Source: CAZDXV01 sp964648705 (GTDB lineage Bacteria; Patescibacteriota; Minisyncoccia; Minisyncoccales; GWA2-38-27). Taken from it: 14,118 nt of DNA. How positions within the stretch are numbered: the stretch's first letter is position 1; each line of letters starts with the position of its first letter. The position numbers were made by a program, and so were the translations under genes. The stretch covers positions 1 to 14,118 of the forward strand of contig CAZYOI010000014.1 of the NCBI GenBank assembly GCA_964648705.1, read 5' to 3'. The notes below the pieces were generated by a model. It saw nothing but the letters and a program-made list of their open reading frames with translations, had not been told where the DNA came from and searched no databases. Positions 7,687-13,550 of this stretch are shown here, piece by piece.

Positions 7687-7817
7687 AAGCCAGAGCCATA
7701 ATTAAGCGACTCAAGGGCTGGAACCGCCGTACTAAAACGGTTCCAAAGAGTAGACTTCCAGCCCTAATGTGCCAAGAAGGCACTGGCTGCGATTGCCGCG
7801 GTTGCGACAAAGACTAA
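7683..7817 (+). CDS. 44-residue Cys-rich peptide, candidate RiPP precursor
   Basis: 44 codons. The basic N-terminal part (MKARAIIKRLKGWNRR) could serve as leader. The short C-terminal tail CQEGTGCDCRGCDKD carries all four cysteines (30, 36, 38, 41; CX5CXCX2C) with Gly and Asp. The ATG overlaps the maturase TGA as ATGA, is preceded by the best Shine-Dalgarno in the window, and an intrinsic terminator follows, so it looks like the last gene of a two-gene unit with the radical SAM/SPASM enzyme. Such enzymes act on nearby small Cys-rich peptides, forming thioether or related cross-links, so a precursor role is a reasonable inference. With the maturase broken the peptide is orphaned, unless an enzyme elsewhere processes it. 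Alternatives: a small metal-binding protein, or a structured RNA with fortuitous coding. The DNA is visibly GC-richer than its surroundings. Confidence 0.7.
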   Translation: MKARAIIKRLKGWNRRTKTVPKSRLPALMCQEGTGCDCRGCDKD

Positions 7818-7829
7818 ATCTGTCGCAGC
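7714..7829 (+). other. Chain of RNA hairpins covering the Cys-rich peptide gene
   Basis: Three consecutive perfect or near-perfect inverted repeats lie in the sense strand. (1) AGGGCTGGAA (7714-7723) with TTCCAGCCCT (7756-7765), 10 bp. The enclosed segment can instead pair GGAACCG (7720-7726) with CGGTTCC (7738-7744), so the two pairings compete over 4 nt. (2) GTGCC (7769-7773) with GGCAC (7779-7783), 5 bp around AAGAA. (3) TTGCGACA-type arms 7801-7809 and 7821-7829, 9 bp with one G-U, with the stop codon in the loop. The terminator hairpin follows. Mutually exclusive stems suggest regulation or a structured RNA. No known RNA family recognised. Confidence 0.5.
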
Positions 7830-8431
7830 AAGCCCTTTCTTTTAATAAGAGAGGGCTTTTTTATATAATTCAGCAGAGTTTTATTATCAAGGCCGTTAAA
7901 AAGTCTTTTAGCTAGCCAGTAAGATATTTTATATCCGTTTCTTTCGGCAAAAGCGTCAAAACTAATGTCTTCGTTGTAATTTTCTATAAAAAAATCAAGA
8001 TTTGCTTTCTGAAAATCCTCTCTCTTTTTTTGATCGGATAAATAAAGAGCTAATCCTTCGTCTAGCCAGACAGGTAGCTTGTTGTTTACTTTATAATTAA
8101 AAATATGACAGATCTCGTGCTTAATCGCTTTGTCTAATTTGGATTTTTTATGGCAGCTGTTCTTTTCTATAACGGTTGGGCTAAATAAATAGATCTTATT
8201 TTTTGAAGTATTTCCAATAAACCAATTAGGGGTTTCTTTTTTCAGCTTGCCGTTTAGTTCTTTTCTTGAGTATATCAGTTCAATGTTAATGTCAGCAATA
8301 TCAATATTATAGAAATTGTTGAGATTTTTAAAGCTTTCTATGACTTTTTTTTCAACAAAATTTATAGAAGTATCCTCGCTTTTAAAGGAGATGCTGCCGA
8401 TTTTCTTTGTTCCTTGTTTATATCCTTCCTT
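7814..8431 (-). CDS. Zn metallopeptidase of the peptidase MA type (HExxH...E), start codon unresolved
   Basis: Open frame of 205 codons from 8431 to TAG at 7814-7816. It contains HEICH (codons 8105-8119) followed 15 residues later by Glu in PVWLDEGLALYL, the gluzincin pattern HExxH-X15-E with the WLDEGxA signature of MA-like peptidases. His, Glu and His plus the third ligand are all present. There is no ATG, GTG or TTG before the conserved part. An extended -10 promoter (8437-8445) and AAGGAAGG lie right at the 5' end, so the real start is either a rare codon (an ATC at 8399-8401 is in frame) or was lost. No signal peptide is visible in what remains. The last codons overlap the peptide gene by 4 nt and contain its terminator. 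A role in cleaving the neighbouring peptide's leader is possible but unproven. Confidence 0.72.
   Translation of the reverse strand, partial: KEGYKQGTKKIGSISFKSEDTSINFVEKKVIESFKNLNNFYNIDIADINIELIYSRKELNGKLKKETPNWFIGNTSKNKIYLFSPTVIEKNSCHKKSKLDKAIKHEICHIFNYKVNNKLPVWLDEGLALYLSDQKKREDFQKANLDFFIENYNEDISFDAFAERNGYKISYWLAKRLFNGLDNKTLLNYIKKPSLIKRKGLLRQI
7830..7863 (+). terminator. Intrinsic terminator after the Cys-rich peptide
   Basis: AGCCCT pairs with AGGGCT, with an additional internal CTT/AAG pairing, followed by a run of T (7857-7862). It has the right polarity for the plus strand. It lies inside the 3' end of the convergent metallopeptidase gene. Confidence 0.85.
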
Positions 8432-8436
8432 TTATT

Positions 8437-8445
8437 ATTTTATCA
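8437..8445 (-). promoter_or_regulatory. Extended -10 promoter of the metallopeptidase
   Basis: Minus strand TGATAAAAT, an extended -10 in the context TTGTGATAAAAT, nearly the same as the PrgI-cluster promoter (4874-4882). Transcription would begin about at 8430, leaving almost no leader before the open frame. Confidence 0.6.
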
Positions 8446-8493
8446 CAAAAATAAAATCCAAGGAATTAATTTTGGACGTGTTAAGTAATTTAA

Positions 8494-9288
8494 CTATCTG
8501 ACCAAAACGTGGTCTGGTTCTGTAATTAAAGATCTAACCGAATTGGGTTTTGATTTCTTATTAACATCGACCTTTTGAGAACTATTTTTCTTCTGATAGG
8601 CCTTCCAAAGATTATCAAGTTTTTTATCAATGCCTCTTCTTAGCTCTGCCGGATTAAGAGATTCATAAACAGCATTGAGCTCTTCTTTGATTTCTTTGGA
8701 AATACCAGGGTCTTCCATTATTCTTTTGTAAGGTGTCCTAGCCTTACCATATTTCCGGTGAATCTTCCCTTTAATTCTAACTTTTGAAATTAATTTAATT
8801 ACGGGCTGAAAGAAGTTCTTAAACAATCTTAATTCATTACGACAAAGATCTCTTAGGATTTCCAGTTCTTCTTTTGTGTCATATCTTAAATGTCCGATAT
8901 GTTTTCGCACATGCGGTCCATTTTTCTGTTCTATCAAGCAGTTGTCGTTCTTTTTGTAAGGACGGGATCTTGAAAGCTCAAGCCCCTCTTCTTTTTCCAC
9001 ATACTTAAACAAGTGCCAGTTTAAAAAACAAGTGTCGTTATCAGGATGAATTTTCGTCCAAAGGATAGGAGACCTATCTCTGCATTCCTTAGTTCCTTCC
9101 AGTGTACGTTCTTGTCCTCTTCTCATTTGGGGCTCTTCTTCCCACCATCCGTGAGCGATATCAGTAGTGGTTTGGCTGTAAATATATCCTCCGGCAGCTG
9201 ATTGCCCGCAATGTTCCACAAAATCAATTTGAGTAAATCCAGGTTTTTTCCTATCCTGTTCTCCGAATACTTTCACTGGTATTTTCTG
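8494..9288 (-). pseudogene. DDE (integrase-core) transposase, C-terminal fragment
   Basis: The frame is open from just after a TAA (9289-9291) to TAG 8494-8496. The first usable start would be GTG 9274-9276 (260 residues). The product reads IPVKVFGEQDRKKPGFTQID, then FVEHCG, TTTDIAHGWWEE, KIHPDNDTCFLN, SRPYKKNDNCLIEQKNG and a C-terminal NFFQPVIKLI...RTPYKRI segment. This is an rve-fold transposase core related to IS481/ISNCY-type elements, with the catalytic Asp (QIDFVEH), Asp (HPDND) and Glu (EQKN) all present. The N-terminal helix-turn-helix DNA-binding half (about 150-200 residues in relatives) is absent, so it should be unable to transpose. The breakpoint lies near 9289. Confidence 0.85.
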
Positions 9289-9341
9289 TTAAGGCCGGTA
9301 ATACGCACTGCCTCAGCAAGCGACCTGCTTTTTTTTGTTCT

Positions 9342-9359
9342 TACAAGCAGCAGCTTGTA
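9342..9359. repeat. 7-bp perfect hairpin
   Basis: TACAAGC, loop AGCA, GCTTGTA. Located between the broken transposase and the right copy of the 10-bp direct repeat. It is not followed by a T run, so it is not an obvious terminator on the plus strand. Confidence 0.5.
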
Positions 9360-9427
9360 GATATTTTGGACGAATTATTTTCTTAAGATATTTATTATAT
9401 GATGACATATTTATGTTATGATTATTC

Positions 9428-9481
9428 ATAAGATGGAGTATATTAACTGGTTTGTAATTGACCTTTTACACTCCATCTTAT
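9428..9481. repeat. 12-bp perfect inverted repeat with 30-nt spacer
   Basis: ATAAGATGGAGT (9428-9439) and ACTCCATCTTAT (9470-9481). Arms this long are well above what short AT-rich DNA gives by chance. They could be termini of a tiny mobile element (54 bp in total), an RNA stem, or a paired regulator site. No T run follows directly. Confidence 0.65.
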
Positions 9482-9575
9482 CTTATTATTTTCAGTCAGA
9501 AAATATGTTACAGAATCAGGTTTCTTTCAGTCAGATTTTAGCTCGCTAAATGCACCCATACTTTACTCCAGTTTC

Positions 9576-9595
9576 TTTTTATTTTAGAATAAAAA
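9576..9595. promoter_or_regulatory. Palindromic promoter/operator element, copy 3 (one mismatch)
   Basis: TTTTTATTTTAGAATAAAAA carries the same 18-bp palindrome as copies 1 and 2, with one central C-to-T change. It lies 45 nt before the sulfotransferase ATG, farther than in the other copies. A second -10-like TATAAA follows at 9600-9605, so here the palindrome may act as operator or upstream element rather than as the -10 itself. Confidence 0.5.
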
Positions 9596-9640
9596 CGATT
9601 ATAAATAAATAGAGAAGAGAAAATAGCTTCAACAAAAAAA

Positions 9641-10540
9641 ATGGGAAAATTTGAGATTGATTTTATTGGAGTCGGAGGAATGAAATGCGCCAGTACCTGG
9701 CTGGCTTCCTGTTTGAGAGAACATCCCCAGATATGCCTTCCCAAACACAGAAAAGAGTTGCGTTTTTTTAATAAGAGAATCTATAACTCTGATTTCTTTG
9801 AAAGGAAACCAAGAATTCACGGCAGGTGCGGGATATTCGGTCTTGAGTGGTATGGGGCTCAGTTTTCCCACTGTAAAGAGAAGAGCAAAAAAGGGGAGTT
9901 TAGCCCCCAGTATTTTATCGATCCCGTGGCTTGCCAAAGAATTAAGAAAACTTTTCCAAGAGTGAAAATAATAGCCATACTCAGAAATCCGGTTGAGAGA
10001 GCATATTCTGAATATCTGGCTAGCAAAAAATTCGGGGGGCAGTCCAAAAGATTCAACTTTAGAGAGACGATAGAAAAGAATCCCTCCGTTTTAGAAAAGG
10101 GATTTTACGCCAAACATTTGAAAAAATATTTAAATAGTTTTTCAGAAGTAAAGATAATTTTCTTGGATGATGTCAAAAAGAATCCGGAAAAAGAAATTCA
10201 GTTAGTTTACGAGTTTTTAGAAGTTGACAAAAACTTTGTCCCTCGAAACCTTGAAAAAAGAGTTTTTGAGGGAAAACTGGCCAGATTCCAATTTATAAAC
10301 GATATAGTCAATTTTGGAATCAATTTTGTAATAAAGCACAATTTGAAGTTTGTCTATAAAATAGGGACTCTTCTCTATCTGGATCTTTTAATAGACGGAA
10401 TCAGAAAGAAAAATGTCAAACCGGGAAAGCGAGAAAGCATAGGGTCCGAGGACAGAAAAATGTTGATTGACTTTTATAGAAAAGACATCAAAGAGCTGGA
10501 AAAACTGGCCGGCAAGGATTTAAAGAACTGGCTCTGCTAG
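9641..10540 (+). CDS. PAPS-dependent sulfotransferase family protein
   Basis: 299 residues. The 5'-phosphosulfate loop is GVGGMKCAST (residues 10-19, Lys15 in the usual catalytic place), followed by WLASCLREHPQICLP. KELRFFN (38-44) and GEFSPQYF (85-92) are typical of heparan-sulfate-type sulfotransferases. The 3'-phosphate binding segment is AILRNPVERAYSEYL (112-126). The fold should move sulfate from PAPS to a sugar hydroxyl or amine. The start at 9641 is needed because the sulfate-binding loop begins 10 residues later. There is no Shine-Dalgarno, only a run of A. The last 21 nt overlap the convergent flippase. The neighbour suggests an extracellular or lipid-linked glycan as acceptor. No PAPS synthesis gene is in the window. 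Confidence 0.88.
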   Translation: MGKFEIDFIGVGGMKCASTWLASCLREHPQICLPKHRKELRFFNKRIYNSDFFERKPRIHGRCGIFGLEWYGAQFSHCKEKSKKGEFSPQYFIDPVACQRIKKTFPRVKIIAILRNPVERAYSEYLASKKFGGQSKRFNFRETIEKNPSVLEKGFYAKHLKKYLNSFSEVKIIFLDDVKKNPEKEIQLVYEFLEVDKNFVPRNLEKRVFEGKLARFQFINDIVNFGINFVIKHNLKFVYKIGTLLYLDLLIDGIRKKNVKPGKRESIGSEDRKMLIDFYRKDIKELEKLAGKDLKNWLC

Positions 10541-11836
10541 TTTTTCAGGCTTTCTTTCCCTTCCTAAAAGGATTAAAATCAGAACGATTAAGAATATTGT
10601 AATGTTTGAGAACATCAAACCGAGAGAGTAATAAAAAGGGGCGGTTTTGAAGGTTAGAAGCACTGAAAGATAAAAGAGAACGAGAAAGGGGAAAGAGAAA
10701 GAAAAGAAACGGTTGTTTTTGGAGAGAGCGTAGATTGAAATCAGGTTTGTCAGAGAGAGAAAAAAGAAGGAGGTTGCGACAAAAATTAGGATTCTCGGGA
10801 AGGTTGCGTAGCCTTTACCGAAGAAAATCTTTATAACCAGGTCGGGAAAAAAGATATAAACTGCGCTTATAACAAGAAAGACTAAAAACAGGAGAATCCC
10901 TGACCTGTAAAGAAATTTTCTGGTTTCTTTTTTGTTTTTAGAGTTCTCTGAGACAAAAACCAAAAGAGCTCTGGTTACTGGCTTTATGATAAAAAAGATG
11001 ATCTTTCCCAAAATGGAGATGGCTGCATACTGTCCCGCTACCACCGGGGAGAAGACTCTTCTGGCCACTATCACATCCAGAGAGAATATTATTACAATGG
11101 AAATTGAAGCTAGAAAAAAAGAAAAGCTGTAAGAAAAAACACTTTTAGTTGTGTTTTCTTTTTCCTTCTCTTTTTTAAGATCTCTAAGAAAAAAAACTCC
11201 TAAAGCTGTCACAAAAAGAGCAGCTACTACGACAGCTGCTAGGGCTCCCCAGATTTTCAGTCCTAAAAAAACTAGGAGAAGAGCTAAAAGAAGCTTTACA
11301 ATAGCTCCCGCCAGTATATTTGTTCCGAGTCTGTTGAATCTCATTATCCCCTGGAGAACCCCTTTTATAATAGAAGATAAAAAGAGGGGAAATATCATAA
11401 GGCCTGTTATAATAAGAAGACCTAAATTTATCTCCAGCAGGAAAGAGAGGACAAAAGCAAAAGGAAGATATATTAAAAAAGATATAATAGCTATTCTGAA
11501 GCTTTTTGAAAGCCCTCTTTTAAAGACATTTTTAATTTTTGCCAAATCGCCCCTTATCTTGGGAATATAATAAGAAAATATATTCTGGACCGTATAGGAG
11601 ACAGTAACCAGAATAAAAATAAGGGACATTAGAACAGTAAGAACGCCGTATTCTGCAGGATCCAGCATTCTAGCCATCGAGAAATGAAAGACAAAATTAA
11701 AAAGATTGGAAAGATTTACAGTTATCAGCAGTATTAGGCTTCCTTTTATAAATTTGTCCTTTTTAAAATCTAGAAGGTTTTTAACAAACCTTAAAAAAGA
11801 TGATTCTTCTGTATTGTAAAAAAGAGAGTTCTTCAT
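10520..11836 (-). CDS. Wzx-like polysaccharide/lipid-linked oligosaccharide flippase
   Basis: 438 residues with about 12 hydrophobic segments and Lys/Arg-rich loops, in the MATE/MOP (polysaccharide_synt) superfamily. It begins with KGSLILLITVNLSNLFNFVF and FHFSMARMLDPAEYGVLTVL, the classic first-helix motif of Wzx-type transporters (ARxLxPxEYG). Conserved-looking helices continue to a short basic tail (LILLGRERKPEKL). Such proteins flip undecaprenyl- or lipid-linked glycans across the membrane for surface polysaccharide or glycoprotein assembly. It converges with the sulfotransferase (21-nt overlap) and diverges from tyrS across the palindromic element. Substrate cannot be predicted. Confidence 0.9.
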   Translation of the reverse strand: MKNSLFYNTEESSFLRFVKNLLDFKKDKFIKGSLILLITVNLSNLFNFVFHFSMARMLDPAEYGVLTVLMSLIFILVTVSYTVQNIFSYYIPKIRGDLAKIKNVFKRGLSKSFRIAIISFLIYLPFAFVLSFLLEINLGLLIITGLMIFPLFLSSIIKGVLQGIMRFNRLGTNILAGAIVKLLLALLLVFLGLKIWGALAAVVVAALFVTALGVFFLRDLKKEKEKENTTKSVFSYSFSFFLASISIVIIFSLDVIVARRVFSPVVAGQYAAISILGKIIFFIIKPVTRALLVFVSENSKNKKETRKFLYRSGILLFLVFLVISAVYIFFPDLVIKIFFGKGYATFPRILIFVATSFFFLSLTNLISIYALSKNNRFFSFSFPFLVLFYLSVLLTFKTAPFYYSLGLMFSNITIFLIVLILILLGRERKPEKLAEPVL

Positions 11837-11855
11837 ATAATTTACTTTTTACTCT

Positions 11856-11873
11856 TTTTATTCTAGAATAAAA
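11856..11873. promoter_or_regulatory. 18-bp palindromic divergent promoter/operator, copy 2
   Basis: TTTTATTCTAGAATAAAA in the 41-nt gap between the flippase (minus) and tyrS (plus). It is identical to copy 1, and the following TTGT plus ATG are identical too. On the plus strand TAGAAT (11864-11869) would start transcription at or within 2-3 nt of the tyrS ATG. On the minus strand it leaves about 20 nt to the flippase ATG. Confidence 0.66.
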
Positions 11874-11877
11874 TTGT

Positions 11878-13074
11878 ATGAAAGTGAACACTCAAAAAGT
11901 TAAAGAATTACTAAACAGAGGAGTAGAAGAAATTATCAGCAAAAGTCATCTTAGCAAGAGATTAAAGTCTGGAGAAAAGCTGAGGGTTAAATTCGGTATT
12001 GATCCTACTGCTCCAGATCTTCACTTGGGTCATTTTGTGCTTCTTCGAAAACTGCGTCAATTCCAAGACCTAGGACACAAAGTTGTTTTTTTAATAGGAG
12101 ATTTTACTGCTAAGATAGGAGATCCTTCGGGAAGAATGGAGACGAGAAAACCCCTCACTGACAAAGAGATAAAAGAGGATATGAAAGATTACGTTGAACA
12201 AGCCTCCAAGGTTTTGGATATGAAAAAAGTTGAGATTAGACATAACAGCGAATGGTACAAAAAGAAGAGGGCTATGTTTTTAATGGATTTAGCTTCTCGT
12301 TTTACCTTTGCACGGGTAGCAGAAAGAGATGATTTCAAAAAAAGACTTAAAGAGGGCTTGGATGTTGGAATGTTAGAGCTTATCTATCCTCTTTTGCAGG
12401 GATACGATTCAGTAGAGCTCAAAGCTGATGTAGAGGTTGGAGGACGGGATCAGAAATTTAATCTTCTTATGGGGAGAAAAGTTCAAAAAAGGTACGGTCA
12501 GCTAAAACAGGACGTTATAACGACTCCTCTTTTGGAGGGGACAGACGGAGTAAGAAAGATGAGTAAAAGTTACGGCAACTACATCAGTCTTACAGCTTCT
12601 CCTTCAGAGATGTTCGGACAAATTATGTCTATATCAGACAACTTGATATGGAAATATTTTAATTTGCTTACTGATATTCCTGAAAAGCAGATAGAAAATT
12701 TAAAGGAAAAAGTTTTATACAAAAAAAAGATATCTCCCAAAGAAGCAAAAGCTCAATTAAGCAGAGAGGTTGTTGCCGGGTTTTACGGGAAGAAAGAAGC
12801 TGAAAAAGCAGAAAAGGAGTTTAATAAGGTTTTTAAAGATAAAGAAATACCAGAGGATGTTCCAGAATTTAAAATTAAAGAAAAGAAGATTCCTATTTTA
12901 GATCTTTTGGTCAAAACTGATTTAGCTTCTTCTAAATCGGAAGCTAAAAGAGTAATTGAACAAGGAGGAGTTAAAATTAATGGCGAAGTCCAAAAAGACT
13001 GGAAAAAAGAAATAGAAATTGAAAGGGGAATGATAATAAAAGTAGGCAAAAGAAGATTTGCTAAAGTGAAATAA
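11878..13074 (+). CDS. tyrS: Tyrosyl-tRNA synthetase
   Basis: 398 residues, a normal length. Class I signature HLGH (49-52) sits in FGIDPTAPDLHLGH. GDFTAKIGDPSGR (74-86), the tyrosine-pocket VGGRDQKFN (187-195) and KMSKS (227-231) follow in order. A C-terminal S4 RNA-binding domain begins near PILDLLVKTDLASSKSEAKR (about 330-398). HLGH and KMSKSYGNYI resemble the TyrZ-like branch of bacterial TyrRS. It activates tyrosine and charges tRNA-Tyr in the cytosol. The start is placed at the ATG right after the palindromic promoter, so its mRNA is probably leaderless. The broken NUDIX gene follows 2 nt after the stop. Confidence 0.97.
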   Translation: MKVNTQKVKELLNRGVEEIISKSHLSKRLKSGEKLRVKFGIDPTAPDLHLGHFVLLRKLRQFQDLGHKVVFLIGDFTAKIGDPSGRMETRKPLTDKEIKEDMKDYVEQASKVLDMKKVEIRHNSEWYKKKRAMFLMDLASRFTFARVAERDDFKKRLKEGLDVGMLELIYPLLQGYDSVELKADVEVGGRDQKFNLLMGRKVQKRYGQLKQDVITTPLLEGTDGVRKMSKSYGNYISLTASPSEMFGQIMSISDNLIWKYFNLLTDIPEKQIENLKEKVLYKKKISPKEAKAQLSREVVAGFYGKKEAEKAEKEFNKVFKDKEIPEDVPEFKIKEKKIPILDLLVKTDLASSKSEAKRVIEQGGVKINGEVQKDWKKEIEIERGMIIKVGKRRFAKVK

Positions 13075-13076
13075 TT

Positions 13077-13470
13077 ATGGAAGAAGCAGAGGACTTTATT
13101 AATTTGGGAATAGTTTTAAATAGAGACGAAGTACTTATGATAAAAAGGGCCGTAAGAAAAGAAGGAAAAGACAATTCTTTTTTAGAATGGGCTTTTCCTG
13201 GGGGAAAGCAAAGATTTAAAGAAAGCAGAGAAGAATGCATTAAAAGAGAGATGTGATGTTGATTCAATAAAACAGATTTCTGTTAGGATTCATCCCCAGT
13301 TTTCTGTAGCTGTTGTTTACCATCTATGCGGGCTTGATTCTGAAAAACCTTCTTCTAAACCAAGAGAAGCGTACGAAGTAACTGAGATAAAATGGGTTGA
13401 TGTTTCCAAATTGCGGGATTTAATAACCGCAGATTTTGATCCCGGTGTAGCTAAAGAGCTCGAGGTTTAA
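13077..13470 (+). pseudogene. NUDIX hydrolase with deletion in the Nudix box
   Basis: ATG 13077 (TAATT spacing after tyrS) gives INLGIVLNRDEVLMIKR, then EWAFPGGKQRFKESREECIK and RE, ending at TGA 13254-13256. Another frame resumes with CDVDSIKQISVRIHPQF and continues through TEIKWVDVSKLRDLI to TAA 13468-13470. Compared with the Nudix consensus GX5EX7REUXEEXGU, the part UXEEXG after RE is absent, consistent with loss of about 17 nt. The two metal-binding glutamates are therefore gone and the frame is shifted, so the protein would be inactive. NUDIX enzymes hydrolyse nucleoside diphosphate-linked compounds. The precise original substrate is unknown. An assembly error is possible but less likely than for a homopolymer. 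Confidence 0.84.
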
Positions 13471-13511
13471 GAGTCTTTGAAATTAACAGTTGCTTTTTAA
13501 TAGAGTTTTGA

Positions 13512-13547
13512 AACAAAAAACAGCTCTTTAAAGAGCTGTTTTTTGTT
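13512..13547. terminator. 36-bp perfect palindrome, bidirectional terminator
   Basis: AACAAAAAACAGCTCTTT followed directly by its reverse complement. The GC-containing CAGCTCTT stem is flanked by A runs on the left and T runs on the right, so it gives hairpin plus U-tract on both strands. It lies between the convergent NUDIX remnant and the Pro/Ser-rich gene. Confidence 0.93.
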
Positions 13548-13550
13548 GTT

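Larger units (their letters stand above)
8469..9372. repeat. 10-bp direct repeat flanking the transposase remnant
   Basis: ATTTTGGACG occurs at 8469-8478 and again in the same orientation at 9363-9372, on either side of the transposase fragment. The sequence just inside the left copy starts TGTTAAGTAATT, plausible as an insertion-sequence end. The right inner edge does not show a matching inverted repeat. Could be a target-site duplication of a decayed element, or chance in AT-rich DNA. Confidence 0.3.
9289..9640. other. Gene-free intergenic region with hairpins and short repeats
   Basis: No ORF with a credible start or codon pattern was seen on either strand. It holds a 7-bp hairpin (9342-9359), the right copy of ATTTTGGACG, an AT-rich stretch about 9373-9425, a 12-bp inverted repeat (9428-9481), two copies of TTTCAGTCAGA (9491-9501 and 9526-9536) and the palindromic promoter-like element (9576-9595). 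It probably contains remains of the insertion sequence plus the sulfotransferase promoter. Confidence 0.6.

Noticed and set aside
7714..7765. tRNA-like or known riboswitch fold
   Set aside because: No T-loop, D-loop or CCA-type acceptor and no consensus riboswitch core; only the stems themselves are supported.
11151..11570. Plus-strand ORF of 139 codons, rich in Arg/Lys/Thr
   Set aside because: Antisense to the flippase; biased composition comes from reading hydrophobic codons backwards.
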